In this document: positions 9,873 through 22,800 of the stretch, piece by piece
Layout: each line of letters begins with the position of its first letter
Numbering within the stretch: position 1 is the first letter of the stretch
NCBI RefSeq assembly: GCF_026151205.1
Contig: NC_087081.1
Span: 7,123,246-7,187,245 of the forward strand
Reading direction: 5' to 3'
Length of the DNA stretch: 64,000 nt
From: Bolinopsis microptera
Taxonomy: Eukaryota; Ctenophora; Tentaculata; Lobata; Bolinopsidae
Made by a program: the position numbers and the translations under genes
The notes under the pieces: generated by a model
What the model saw: only the letters and a program-made list of their open reading frames with translations
What the model was told of the DNA's origin: nothing
Database searches by the model: none

Positions 9873-12825
9873 GAAATTAGGTGCTAATCGACAGAAATCA
9901 CAGCTCTCTATTGGTTGTTTCAACGCAAGGTCTCTATGCAACAAAACTTGTGGCGTACTAGAAATGCTTAAAGATAACTCGATTTCTATCTGTTGTATCA
10001 CGGAAACTTGGCTAAAAACTAATGATCGGGCAAAGTTTGCCGAAATCTGTGATTTTGGGTTCGATATTATCAGTGCCCCTCGAAGAGGTAGGGGAGGTGG
10101 TGTTGGTTTTCTCTTCAACCCCAAAATGATATCGCCTGTACGCAATGATGTTACTAAATATTCATCTTTTGAAGTACTTGAATGTGTCATTAAAACTGCT
10201 GGTGAGATTATCAGGCTATGTGTAGTTTATCGCAGCACTCAGGCCAAAGCGAAATATGATGAAACAAAAATATCTAAGTTCATGGATGACTTTGATGGAT
10301 ACCTGGACAATCTTCTGCTTAAAACTGGATCTCCAATTATTTGTGGTGACTTTAATTTCCATGTTGAAGACATATACAATAATGTTGCCCAGAACTTTAT
10401 TGCTCTTTGTGAGAGCAAAGGCTTCCTTCAGCATGTCGACTCTCCTACTCACATCTCCGGCGGGACACTGGACTTGTTATTTACTCTAGGCTGTGTAAGT
10501 GACTCATTGTCTGTAACAGATATGATGGTAGAGACAAGCACTGGAACCAGCTCTGATCACTATCTAGTAAGTTTTCAGGTCCCAGTCACATTCGATCTTC
10601 ATAAAGCTCGTACATATGAAGAAAAAGATGTCAGAGAGCTAAGCAAAATTGACATCGATAAGTTCAGGGAAGATCTGTTTTGTTCAGAGCTTAACCTTTC
10701 TGAATATCAATCCTTAGACGAGGCTGTGAACCTTTATCAAAATGTCCTTGAACAGGTGCTAGACAAACATGCCCCACTTATTACGAAACGATTTACTGCT
10801 GAAAAGTCTGATTTTTGGGATAATAAATGTCAAATTGCTGTCAGAGAGAGGAGAAGGGCAAAACGAAAAGCCAAAAAGTATCCAGAGAATGATGAGTTTA
10901 AAACTAATCATTTTGAAAAATGTGTTGACGCAGAAATCACTATCAATCGAGCTAGGGATGGCTACTATGATAAACAGCTCAGTTCTTGCAAAGGAGACTC
11001 GAAAGGGACCTATAAAGTCATAAATAAACTTTTAGATAAGGAATATGGCTCCAACAAATTGCCAAATGGTGAAGATATCGAAGTGGCTGCCAAACTCAAG
11101 ACTTTCTTCGATCAAAAAGTAAAGACCATTTACTCTAATATTGAGAAGGAAATTCAAAACACTTCCCTGAACGGTCAAGGTACCAAGGACTCTACTTCGA
11201 TAGATAATGCAAAGTGTAGACTTAATCAGTTTAAGGAAGTCTCATTATCAGACCTTGAAACCTTGATTAAGAGTCTTCCCAATAAATCAAGCGTACTCGA
11301 TGTCATACCAATGTGGCTCTTCAAGAACTGCTTACCCGAACTTCTCCCAATCATCCATTACATCGTGAATGAATCACTAAGAGTCGGAAAGTTTCCATCT
11401 GCCCTAAAAGAAGCATCTATTAGGCCTGGTCTCAAGAAACCTACCTTAGATGTTGATGAGCTGAAAAACTATCGACCGATTAGCAATCTAACTTATCTGT
11501 CCAAAATACTAGAAAAAGTAGTTCATTGCCAATTAAATGAATATGCTGATGTCAACAACCTGTTTTCCCCATATCAATCAGGCTATAGAAAATTCCATAG
11601 TTGTGAAAAGTCTGCAGTTACCAAAATACATAATGATATTCTAATGATGATTGACAGCAAATCGAATGTTGTGCTTCTACTCTTAGATCTATCAGCTGCT
11701 TTCGACACCATAAACCATAACCTCCTTCTTACAAAACTCAAGAATGCGTATGGTATTACAGAACTAGCACTCAGCTGGTTACAATGTTACCTTAATAATC
11801 GCACATTCAAGGTTAAAGTAAAAAAAGCCACATCTTCTGAAGGCTATCTGGATATTGGTGTACCTCAAGGATCCATTTTAGGACCACTACTGTTCATATT
11901 GTATACCAGAGATCTTGAAGAAATTGTCACAAAATATGGTTTCTCGATACATTTGTATGCAGATGACACACAGGTGTACTTTACTTTTGATGTTCACAGT
12001 TCTAATCCTGATTTAACAGCTGTGAAAAATTGCTTTCTGGAGATAAAGCAATGGATGACAGTTAACTTCCTAAAACTGAATGATGAAAAAACAGAGTTCA
12101 TTGATATAGGACCATATGTCAGCCCAATCCAGACAATGGATTTAGGAGACCTCTCAATCTGCCCTGTTAGCAAGGCCAAGAACCTGGGATTCCTTTTCGA
12201 TCACCAAATGAATCTGGACTCTCAAATAAATGCTGTCTCCAAAGTATGTTATTTGAATCAAAGGGACTTAGCAAGAATCGGTTCGAAGCTTTCCCATGAC
12301 CTAAAAGTTCAGTTAGTTCACTCCAATATCCTCTGTTTCATAGACTACTGCAACTCAGTCTATTATGGAATAACAGAAAAGAATCTTCATAAGCTACAAA
12401 AGATACAGAACAATGCTGCTAGATTTATTTTTGGTCTTTACGGAAAAAAGATACGTGAACCTATCATGCCTTACCTCAAAAAGCTCCACTTTCTGCCTGT
12501 TCGGTTCAGAATTAAGTTCAAAATATCACTTCTGGTCTTCAAGTGTCTTAATAACATAGCCCCTCAGTACTTACAAGGACACGTCAATCTAAGGGAAGTA
12601 AGAAGACAAAGTTCCAGACTAGATGATGACTTTTATTTGTTGAAAGTTCCTCCTGCTCCTCATTTCAGACGAACAGATGCTGCATTTATGTTTTGTGGAC
12701 CAAAAATTTGGAATGAACTACCCTACTCAGTGAGATCATTATCATCTGTAGAATGTTTTAAAAATGCCCTAAAGACGTTTTATTTCCAACTAGCTTTTGA
12801 TAATATTTCTAATATTTGTCCATAA
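9850..12825 (+). CDS. LINE ORF2: endonuclease and reverse transcriptase
   Basis: Open from 9850 to the TAA at 12823-12825. Counted from the GTG at 9871 it is 984 residues. The apurinic-type endonuclease occupies about residues 8-250, with CFNARSLCNK, CITETWL, a Gly-rich loop, CGDFNFHVED near 158 and SDHYLVSF near 228. RT spans about 450-740, with YRPISNL, the palm motif DLSAAFDTINH near 605, [13 protein letters not shown] near 662 and the catalytic YADDTQVYF near 695. The C-terminal thumb and tail end with FCGPKIWNELP. The product would nick the target and prime cDNA synthesis. No ATG lies between the frame opening and the endonuclease start, so translation probably depends on frameshifting, re-initiation or a non-AUG start at the ORF1 end (ATGTGA at 9869-9874). 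Confidence 0.9.
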   Translation, partial: LYFKKRNVKLGANRQKSQLSIGCFNARSLCNKTCGVLEMLKDNSISICCITETWLKTNDRAKFAEICDFGFDIISAPRRGRGGGVGFLFNPKMISPVRNDVTKYSSFEVLECVIKTAGEIIRLCVVYRSTQAKAKYDETKISKFMDDFDGYLDNLLLKTGSPIICGDFNFHVEDIYNNVAQNFIALCESKGFLQHVDSPTHISGGTLDLLFTLGCVSDSLSVTDMMVETSTGTSSDHYLVSFQVPVTFDLHKARTYEEKDVRELSKIDIDKFREDLFCSELNLSEYQSLDEAVNLYQNVLEQVLDKHAPLITKRFTAEKSDFWDNKCQIAVRERRRAKRKAKKYPENDEFKTNHFEKCVDAEITINRARDGYYDKQLSSCKGDSKGTYKVINKLLDKEYGSNKLPNGEDIEVAAKLKTFFDQKVKTIYSNIEKEIQNTSLNGQGTKDSTSIDNAKCRLNQFKEVSLSDLETLIKSLPNKSSVLDVIPMWLFKNCLPELLPIIHYIVNESLRVGKFPSALKEASIRPGLKKPTLDVDELKNYRPISNLTYLSKILEKVVHCQLNEYADVNNLFSPYQSGYRKFHSCEKSAVTKIHNDILMMIDSKSNVVLLLLDLSAAFDTINHNLLLTKLKNAYGITELALSWLQCYLNNRTFKVKVKKATSSEGYLDIGVPQGSILGPLLFILYTRDLEEIVTKYGFSIHLYADDTQVYFTFDVHSSNPDLTAVKNCFLEIKQWMTVNFLKLNDEKTEFIDIGPYVSPIQTMDLGDLSICPVSKAKNLGFLFDHQMNLDSQINAVSKVCYLNQRDLARIGSKLSHDLKVQLVHSNILCFIDYCNSVYYGITEKNLHKLQKIQNNAARFIFGLYGKKIREPIMPYLKKLHFLPVRFRIKFKISLLVFKCLNNIAPQYLQGHVNLREVRRQSSRLDDDFYLLKVPPAPHFRRTDAAFMFCGPKIWNELPYSVRSLSSVECFKNALKTFYFQLAFDNISNICP

Positions 12826-13183
12826 TGTCTGAACTGACATGAAAGTGCATAATTTTGGTAACTTCATACAAATATTTGTTCATAAAATCTGAACTGTTTA
12901 AAAAGTCCATAATCTTGCTATTTCAACACTAAGTCTCGCTTGAATGACTTTAATGTACATCTTTGTTGGGTATATTTTAATGTCGAAGCGTGTAATAAAT
13001 GTTAGAATTTATTTATTTATTTATTTATTTTTTCATCATAGTTTGCTCAGTTGTTTGAATGCAGTGTCATAAAGGCCATGGCTCCATGGGAAAAGAAAAT
13101 ATACCCAAATTTTAGCCTTAAAAGGAATAATTTTTGTGCGCTCGCGCTATTTATGTAGCGTGGGCACCTGCTAAAGCAGTAGT

Positions 13184-13322
13184 ACATACATATTACATTA
13201 CACTGGATCGGCTTACACAGTGTAATTTCCTTCAGTCTGCGCCGCGCGCCTATATAAACGTATGCGGCGCAGACTGGAGGAAATTACACTGTGTAAGCTC
13301 CAGTGTAATGTAATATGTATGT
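13184..13322. repeat. Inverted repeat with TATA-like centre
   Basis: Arms of about 60 bp (ACATACATATTACATTACAC and its complement at the far end) enclose a GC-rich GCGCGCC core followed by TATATAAAC at about 13250-13258. The arms differ at only a few positions. The repeat sits between the LINE tail and the SCAF-like scrap. Confidence 0.85.
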
Positions 13323-13332
13323 TCTACGGCTT

Positions 13333-13473
13333 AAGGGTCGCAAGGAGTTCAAAGAACACTGGAACATTGAAAAAGGAGTGACGTTCATTCCCCAAAATAC
13401 TTTGAAAAGTTGAAAATAAGTGAGCTGGAGGATGGAGGGGTGATCGAGGAGACTACTCTACCACAGGGTTTAG
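13333..13473 (+). pseudogene. SCAF4/SCAF8-like exon fragment, frameshifted
   Basis: The first frame (13333-13395) encodes KGRKEFKEHWNIEKGVTFIP. The next frame, from about 13395, encodes KYFEKLKISELEDGGVIEE and TTLPQ. From memory, the segment after the RRM of human SCAF4/SCAF8 has the same layout: KG-x-K-x-E-Y-K-x-F-W-D-V, GVTYIPW, K-V-K-x-x-x-L, EGGMID. The frames are offset by one base in the C-run at about 13391-13394, and the conserved Trp after IP is lost. No neighbouring SCAF exons are visible, so I read it as a transported or decayed exon rather than part of a live gene. Confidence 0.45.
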
Positions 13474-13880
13474 CTGTAGTTCTCTTTAAATGTAGCCCTA
13501 TAGTCTGTGAATTTATAATCTATCCTTACTGTTTAAATATTTATATAATGTCTCATTACTGTATTTTAAATGAGGAGTATTCATAACACAAATGAAGTGA
13601 TTATTCTTATTACATTTCATTCCTAGTGGTTGCAGCAATGATAACATGAGTGTTGAAGCCACCAATGTATCTTATCACCAAATATGCAGGTACCAAAATT
13701 AATGCATACAATAAGTATCAAATTATGTGTGAAGCAGTAAGATTAACTTGTGTATCTTTGTCTATTAATATTTATTTAATATACTACTAGAAATAGTACT
13801 TCACAACTAATAAATCTTAGATCAGAGCTCGTTTAAATATTTTTCCATGCATGCTTCTTTAGCTACAGAAACAATTTCAG
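13474..13880. other. Gene-free stretch upstream of the first phased START exon
   Basis: AT-rich. The missing 5' exon and promoter of the START gene could lie here or further left. I saw no ATG-containing exon with a donor that matches phase 0 at 13881. Confidence 0.35.
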
Positions 13881-16800
13881 GTTGGTGAAATAAGACCGGC
13901 TACTGTAGATGACTTCAAACAATTACTAGATATTGTTTTCAGTCATGAAGGCTGGGAATCTAAGCCAGATAAAGGTAATTTCCTAAATAATATAATATCA
14001 TATTTGGACTATAATAACAACAGATCTGCAATTGATTCTGCACTGTACTACTGTATGAATCATTGCTTAATGTTTTATCTCTAAAGTATGCAAATATTTC
14101 AGCTGGTGTTAAAGTATGGACGAAGTCGATGCCCTCATCTCCGGTCAAGATGATAAAGGTTTCGATCAATAATTCTATAAATTACTATTAAAAATTTTTG
14201 GAACACTGTAAACATGACTGTATGAGTTGAGAATTGAAGTAGAGTCATCCAAGCTAAGTTTAATGCACGTTTTGATAACCGTTACTAGGAAGGTTGTCTA
14301 CAGAGCGAAGAATAGTTGTGATCGAAGTTTTTAAAACGAGAAGGCTTAACAAGGCGATATCCCCAGTTAGCAGTAGACTTTGACGATATGACAGCACTGA
14401 CATTGTACGATGTGCTTCACGACCCAGATTTTAGACCAGTTTGGGATGAAAGCATGATCGAAGGTGTGTATCTGCTGTAACACTGCTCATCTATAATTTG
14501 GAAAACGTTGTATTAGATGTAAATTAGATGTAAATTAAATGTAAATTAAATGTAAATTAGATGAACAATTTGTTTGACTGTATGAGTCGAGACTTTAGTA
14601 GAATCATTTAAGTTTAAGTGTACATAATGTTGCATGGGGTTTCGGAACCATTTGACATTAATAATCTGAGAAAAAATGATCAGAAACTTCAAAATTGGAG
14701 TTTGAATTAAATATTCCCTCACAATATAATAAAATGTTGAACAATTTATATTTAATTTTCAATGCAATTCTCTAAGTAACCAATGTCTGTTACCAACTTA
14801 ATCATGTTATACTAGTCTTACTGTTCAGGTCTCGATATTTACAAGATTGATGATTTTAACGATATTGGGTACTACTCTCTTAGATGTCCTCGACCTTTGA
14901 AAAACAGAGATTTCGTTAACCAGCGTTCATGGGGTCAGTTCACAATTTCTATTTCACTTTACACTTTGCCTTTTTGTCAATTTAATTCTAACATTTATCT
15001 TTCTTGTTGCATCTATCTTGCTTTAACATTTTTCCATATGGAAAATTATGTAATGTTTTAAAATGTTTAGTAAATTTTGCTTTCGTAAGTGTATTTGTAT
15101 ATTTATTCAGGACGTTACAGAAGGAATTAATTTAATGTAGTTCGAGGAGTCCTCACTCTCCTCACGTGCAACAATGGTGTTTCTCTTGTCTCTAATATCT
15201 AACATCATATGCAAATCAACTACTTTCACTTTCACTTTCAGGTATTTTTGGAGATGATCATATGATTATGAACCACACTATTGATATCGAGGAGATGCCC
15301 GTCAAGAAGGACTTTGTCAGAGGAGTCAGTTATCTCACAGGTAATTAATTTTAATTAACAACTTGTCTTACTACAATAATTGTAATCAGGAGAATTAGCT
15401 AATCAGTTAATTGCTTAAATAGAATCTAGAGGGATCGGAAAGTCGTGATGAACGGGCCAAAATCTATGTTCAAGTTGTTGATCTCTACAGCAGCTACAGC
15501 TATTATAGGCTACAACAAAATCTAAATTACAAAGTTTTTTATCAAGATTAAAAGTCAAATAGTGACCCACTTGACATGTTATCCGATATGTGCCAAAAAT
15601 CTAGCAAGAAATCTTGTGCTATCTTCTCCTTCTATATTATACCTCAGCTCAGTGAATAAATTCAATAAACAAGTTACATCATTATATATCAGATCTTGTT
15701 TGCTCAAATCTCAATTACATCTGTTTAATATGATAATAAATACTAATGATTAATACTAATAAATTAACTCGACCATTTTAACTGTAGTCAAACAATATTA
15801 TCATCTGCAACTTATTACCAATTCTTGCGTTATATCAGGAGCTCTCATATCCAATTAAACATAAGTCTATAATCTCGCATTAATTATATTACTTAAAATC
15901 TAATTTTAGCTAAAATAGCTGTTAGAACGTTAAATTAGTATCTGCAGGAAATGATATTTTTATTACATCTGGTATCGGAGTATTACTGCTGCGCTCTGCA
16001 CTTCCAAACTTCTAAACTTATAATTACACGAATAAAAATGAGAGTTGTTAGTATTTAGATGACGTATTATCACGTTATCTTCAATCAGTCTGACTTACGA
16101 GTTACGACAGTTCCCAGACAAACATGGTTTTCATCTTACTGTCAGTATAATTAATGTTGTGTGATGAAAAATTTGATCAGATGTTAAGTCTTTGACTTAA
16201 TCGTCTGCGTCAGTTACATAAAAATTATATTATTAGGCCAAAATTGTCTGTTTAAAATATTTACAAGAGCATTTCCTTTTGAATTCATTACAGTTGAAGT
16301 CAGAATTTAAAAATAAATGTAAGATGGCTTATAATATTATAATTTGTGTGAATTTTTAAATGAATTATTAATTAAATATCCATACGTGAATACCGAATAA
16401 TGAAGTAGATTAGGTTGGTTTAACAAATTTCTGACACTGACTCATGATGATAAGGTTCTCTTTTATGTAAACCACATAATCATTGTCATGACGTGCATGT
16501 GTCACTATGGAGCATCACGTGTCATGACGTCACACCACGTGTCATGACGTCACACCACGTGTCATTAAATAATAATATAAGTACCTCCCACATACTGGCT
16601 ACTGCACAAGAGAGCCGTGTAGAATTGAGTTATCATGCTCATTAGGGTTAATTAGTGCCACAAAAGTAAGCTTGTCAGTCAGTCAGTGCTGTGTTGTATG
16701 ACACGTGGTGTGACGTCACACCACGTGTCATGTCGTCACACCACGTGTCATGTATTGTGTGTGTAGAGGACAGTACGCCTGTCTGATGAATATTATGGCC

Positions 16801-19800
16801 ATTAGATCAGTTATATAGCTGATGCCTGATAGCATTGTAGAATATTAATGATGTACGGCTAATTGTTATGTAAAATGTAATTGTAATGTAAAATGTAAGG
16901 TATGATTAAAACATAACCTATAACTTATGCGGTGAAGTTGGGGAGAGATTTGAGATGTTAGTGTCAGATGATTGGTGGCGTTTTGTAAAACTTATAAAAC
17001 TTGTAGAACTTTTATTTAAACTCAACATTTGCACTAACTATCCGTACATTCGTTCAATGAAAAAAGCAAATCGATGTGTGTCAGTTAGTTTGTAAATGGA
17101 AGGTAAACGACAAAGTGTGGCACATCCGCTAGTAACGTGCCATCGCGGTAAATGAACCACGATTCCCTCCTTACTTACACACTTACTTTAAATGTGAACC
17201 ACGATTCCCTCCTTACTTACACACTTACTTTAAATGTGAACCACGATTCCCTCCTTACTTACACACTTACTTTAAATGTGAACCACGATTCCCTCCTTAC
17301 TTACACACTTACTTTAAATGTGAACCACGATTCCCTCCTTACTTACACACTTACTTTAAATGTGAACCACGATTCCCTCCTTACTTACACACTTGCTTTA
17401 AATGTGAACCACGATTCCTTCCTTACTTACACACTTACTTTAAATGTGAACCACGATTGCCTCCTCCCTTTCCATTTCAAGAATTGACAAAAAAGAGGAA
17501 TAGATAAAAAATATTATATATATATATACTCAAAATGTTCAAGACCAGATAAAAATATTGATGTAACAAAGTGTCGTTCAACCTCTGTTATCTTCTGTTC
17601 TCAGTCTCCGAAGTATGACCGTCACACCACGTGTCATGACGTCACACCACGTGTCATGACGTCACACCACGTGTCATGACGTCACACAAAGTGTCGTTCA
17701 ACCTCTGTTGTCTTCTGTTCTCAGTCTCCGAAGTATGACCCAACATTCAAAAAGTTAAAATCCATCATTCAGGGCCAAAATTCTGAGGAAAATGGTGAGA
17801 AAATGAAGGATTATTCCACCACGGACAGTAAATGCTTTCTAGACATTTTTTCCATTTTCTCGGCCATCAATCTTATGCATTTGGGAGCTTTGTTTACTAT
17901 ACATCATATGCTTACATTATCGTTACAGATATGTTCAGTTCCATTATAATCATCTCCAAACATGTTTAACATAGTAAGTTTAAATCTAGAGCAGCGACTT
18001 TAAATTTAGAGAAGAGTGAAATTCAGAGAGAAATTTAGAGAAGTTTTCTTCATCGTCACACGTGTAACATAATATTAAATATTAGATATTGATCATCATG
18101 TGATGAGGTTTGATAAGACACGTACCATTGAGCACCAGCTGTTCACTAGGTAATATTCTAGACACTCCGTCTCAGTTACAGAGACAATTGAGTGTAAACT
18201 CAGTTACAGAGACAATCGAGTGTAAACTCAGTTACAGAGACAATCGAGTGTAAACTCAGTTACAGAGACAATCGAGTGTAAACTCAGTTACAGAGACAAT
18301 CGAGTGTAAACTCGGTTACAGAGACAATTGAGTGTAAACTCAGTTACAGAGACAAATGAGTGTAAACTCAGTTACAGAGACAATCGAGTGTAAACTCAGT
18401 TACAGAGACAATCGAGTGTAAACTCAGTTACAGAGGCAATCGAGTGTAAACTCAGTTACAGAGACAATTGAGTGTAACCTCAGTTACAGAGACAATCGAG
18501 TGTAACCTCAGTTACAGAGACAATCGAGTGTAAACTCAGTTACAGAGACAATCGAGTGTAAACTCAGTTACAGAGACAATCGAGTGTAAACTCAGTTACA
18601 GAGACAATCGAGTGTAACCTCTTTCATTGTCATGTTCAAATGGCTGATTGTTGTACACTCTCTTTCTCTCTTTGTTCGGGAATATTCTGGATACCATAAG
18701 TAGGTATAATTATAGGTCTCCCATGCAAAATTGATATGTTATGAGATCCAAAACGAACGGGGAATATTCAACCACCTTAATGGGTTAAGAGAGGCATAAT
18801 ATTACACTAAATAAATAATATTACACTAAATTGTGTCCGCATAATATAAATTATAAAATCAATAAGTATTCCAAGTGCCTTCCCTCTGTCAGAGAGTACA
18901 CTCATCTGATGTTAACACGTGCTTCACCACGTGACCAAACATGTGACCTAACATGGACCATCTCAGCTTGTTATTAACACTATGTCTGACAGTGGAGCAC
19001 ATAATCTGTGTAATAAGTAATCTAGAGTTAATTGGCTGATTTGCCTAATTGGTGGTAGGTGAGTGTGTGTGTGTGTGTATAATTATAACCTGATAATCAT
19101 TGTGGTGGCCAGCTGTAAGTACGGCTACACTCAGCCTGCTTTGCGAGCTCCTAATTATACCACGATTATGGAGGTCCGCTGTAACTTAGAGCTGGGGTAG
19201 ACCACGTGACATGACGTCATACCACATGACATTACGTCATGTCATGTGTCATGAACTCACACCATTAGCACGTGTCATTATGGGTGTAACACTGTACGCA
19301 ATGTCATGGTCTCTATTCTATAATTACCTTGATTGCAACCTCATCCTTATACTAAGACGGATCGTCTGTTCGAGTTGACAGGAGGATGATTAATTTTTGT
19401 GGATAAAGTTCGTAGTTCAAGAGATATAATGGAAGGTTAGGATATATCCTTATAAGACGTACAAGACACGTGATCCATCGACTACTGCAACTGGTTATGC
19501 CAATGCTATAAAATGTAGACAATTTTACTCTTCTTGTAATAATTACAATGAAATCCCCTACTTATTATTCATCGTTATCCTTATCTTCAAGGTGGCATGT
19601 CATCTTGAAATCGTAAACACTAAACAAGTTGGGAAAAGTATTAAAGTGGAAACCTGATTAACAGGTTTTAAGCGGTTCTCGACCATTTAGAACCTTCTAG
19701 AACCTTCTAGAACCTTTCTAATCTGGCACCCTCAGAAATGAGAGATCACATCACGGATTCCTTGTATCCCGTAACCCAGTGACAATTAATTGATGATGTG

Positions 19801-22800
19801 ACCCATGGATTTTAGTGGATTGATTTAGAAATGGGTTTTTTGATATTTATTATTCTATGATTTCGTATATACTTTGGGAGTCCTGGAATGCAGCTAGCAG
19901 GAGTTGCATTCTGTGGGCACGGTGACTCACGGAGGGAGATCTACGGGGGAGGGGGGAACTACAGGGGGAACAGCTCAGAACTACAGGGGGAGAACTACAG
20001 GGGGGGGGGGGAGAACAGCTCAGAACTACAGGGGGGGGGGAGAACTACAGGGGAGGGGGAGAACTTCATGGGGGAACAGCTCAGAAGAAACTACAGGGAG
20101 GGGGGAGAATAGCTCAAAAGAACTACATGGGGAGAGAACAGCTCAGAACTACAGGGGGAGCACTACAGCGGAGAGAACAGCTCAGAAGTACAGGAGGGAG
20201 ATCTACGGGGAGGGGGGAACTACAGGGGGAACAGCTCAGAACTACAGGGGGAGAACTACAGGGGGGGGGAGAACAGCTCAGAACTACAGGGGGGGGAGAA
20301 CTACAGGGGAGGGGGAGAACTTCATGGGGGAACAGCTCAGAAGAAACTACAGGGAGGGGGGAGAATAGCTCAAAAGAACTACATGGGGGGAGAACAGCTC
20401 AGAACTACAGGAGGAAGAACTACAGGGGGAGAACAGCTCAGAACTACAGGGGGAGAACAGCTCAGAACTACAGGGGGAGAACTACAGGGGGAGAATAGCT
20501 CAGAACTACAGGGGGAGCACTACAGGGGAGAGAACAGCTCAGAACTACAGGAGGGAGAACTACAGGGGAGGGGTAACTACAGGGGGAACAGCTCAGAACT
20601 TCATGGGGGAACAGCTCAGAAGAAACTACAGGGAGGGGGGAGAATAGCTCAAAAGAACTACAGGGGGAGAACAGCTCAAAAGAACTACATGGAGAGAGAA
20701 CAGCTCAGAACTACAGGGGGTGAATTACAGTGGGAGCAGCTCAGAAGTACTATAGGGGGAGAATTACAGGGGAGAGAACAGCTCAGAACTACAGGGAGAG
20801 AACAGCTCAGAACTACAGGAGGGAGGACTACAGAGGAGGGGGAGAACTACATGGGGGAACAGCTCAGAATTATGTAGTTCTAAGCTGTTCTCCCTCCTGT
20901 AGTTCTTCCTCAGGTGTAGTACTGAGCTGTTATCTCCCCTCTAGTTCTCCCCCTGTAGTTATCCCCCTGTAGCTCTGATCTGTTCATAGTTTGACTGAAA
21001 AATAGAGATGCACATCCAAATTTTAGGGCGTGGTTGCCATGGAAATGTACAAAAAATGTGTTTTTTGCAATTTTTGACGAAAGTGAGCACTTTAGGCTAT
21101 ATGTTTATTAATAAGTCTCATATAAATGTGCTGATTCCGCATCTTTTAAGCCTCATTTTAGCTCTGTAGGTGCAATGGGTCCTGAGATATCGAATTTTTC
21201 CAGATTTCTGAGGTTCGCGAGCGCGGTTGTCATGGAAACGGCTTGGGGCACACCTAAATTTCCGAATTTTTCAAAAATAATTTTTTTGGTTACTATTTAC
21301 GTCTATGGGGATGTACAAAAAACTTTCTAAGATGATTGGACGAAAAAGTGAAAATTCAGGTCAGTCTAACGGTGAGGGGGCCTCCTTCTTTATAGTAAGA
21401 GGCCAGAAACCGTTGACCAGAACAGAGAGAGAGAGAAAGAGAGAGGGTTAGAGCTAAGGGTAGAGTTCATATGATAAATCTTTACACGCATAGTTGTAGA
21501 TGTTACTCAGTGACAATCAGTGACATTGTCACTGCTACCTTGCTCTGTCTCCTGAAACTAAGCCTTGCAACGATGATGCTGAGGTGGTTATCCCAGAGAG
21601 ACGTGAAGATTGGAAATGTAATGGCATTGTTATTCCTCTTTGTTTGAAAGTTTTTGAGGAGCTTGATTGGTACTCAATGTTGAAATAGAGGAGACTTTCA
21701 AAGGAATTTAGGGACACTCTTACACACATATTTGTGATCAAAACGTACTCGACGTCAGCTAGGGACAAACAAGGATCTAACAAATTTCTGAAATACCAGC
21801 AGTTGTCATCTTTAAATCAATAATAAACTTTCATAGACCATTATATCCTCTTATATATATATCAATCCCTATCAATCTTGATAATGTTGTCGATGCTGTA
21901 AAGTGCAGAGCAAGACATGAGTTTCTCAAAGAATATCCAAATTATTTGGTCACTTTTAATTTTGTCACGCTGTATTGATTTTAGGACTAATTTTATGCAA
22001 ATCTTGGCAAAACTGCGTTACAAAAGATATTGGTTAAATTGAGAGGTTTTTGATTGAGAGGTTTTTTATGCTCTGGCAGAGAGTTGATTTCAAAGCAGAT
22101 CAGTAGAAGAAATGGAACGGCCACTTTTCTCAACTGAGATTAACGTCTCCCTAAACAGAGGTAACCACTAAATACTTCCTCTCGTGGGTCACCTCGATAA
22201 TTTACAACAGATCAAATTATATGATCTTGCACCTTGAGGAAGAGCTTATCTTTCTAAACTTATGAGCACATTATATCTATAAGTCTATATTATAATCCAA
22301 AGAATTGGACGACCGCCCCCGTGCAAATTATCAGATGAGGAATAGGAAGTTGCATAGTAACTTAACCATGGTAATGGTGTTGAAACGCGCACATGCACGT
22401 GCAAAGATTTGCCAGCTACATTTTGATCGGCTTTGTAGTAATTACGTTGTGTTTAGTGCGAGCTACATTTTAATCGGCTGTATCTTCGGTTGTGACGGAT
22501 ATTTTTTGATGCGATAAAAACTGACTACCATTGGAACCAAACTACCAAAGAATACCATTACTTTTCTCCCTGTGACCACGGGCTTTCTAGTATTACATAA
22601 TATCTATAATATATCATAGTGCAATATTCCCTTACACTCTATTTTAAGAGGATATTGCAATATTATCATCCGCAGAGTAAGGTGCCCACTGCTCATGTGG
22701 CTGCTAGTTCTCGTCACTCGTACACCACGTGTCATGACGTCGCATCGCGTGTCATGACGTCACACCACGTGTCATGACGTCACACCACACTGTGATGATG

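Larger units (their letters stand above)
8150..13034 (+). mobile_element. Nearly complete CR1/L2-like LINE
   Basis: A two-ORF non-LTR retrotransposon: ORF1 with Cys-rich and zinc-knuckle modules, ORF2 with an AP-type endonuclease and RT, then a 3' UTR of about 180 bp ending in a TTTA microsatellite (13008-13033). Short tandem repeats instead of poly-A are usual for the CR1/L2 group. The 5' boundary is uncertain. It is placed after the poly-C tract and before the first usable ATG (8310). ORF2 is intact and ORF1 has one frameshift, so the copy is young but probably not autonomous. Confidence 0.9.

Noticed and set aside
18172-18618. Possible CRISPR-like array
   Set aside because: 28-bp units are directly abutting with no unique spacers, and the window is eukaryotic. 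It is a minisatellite.
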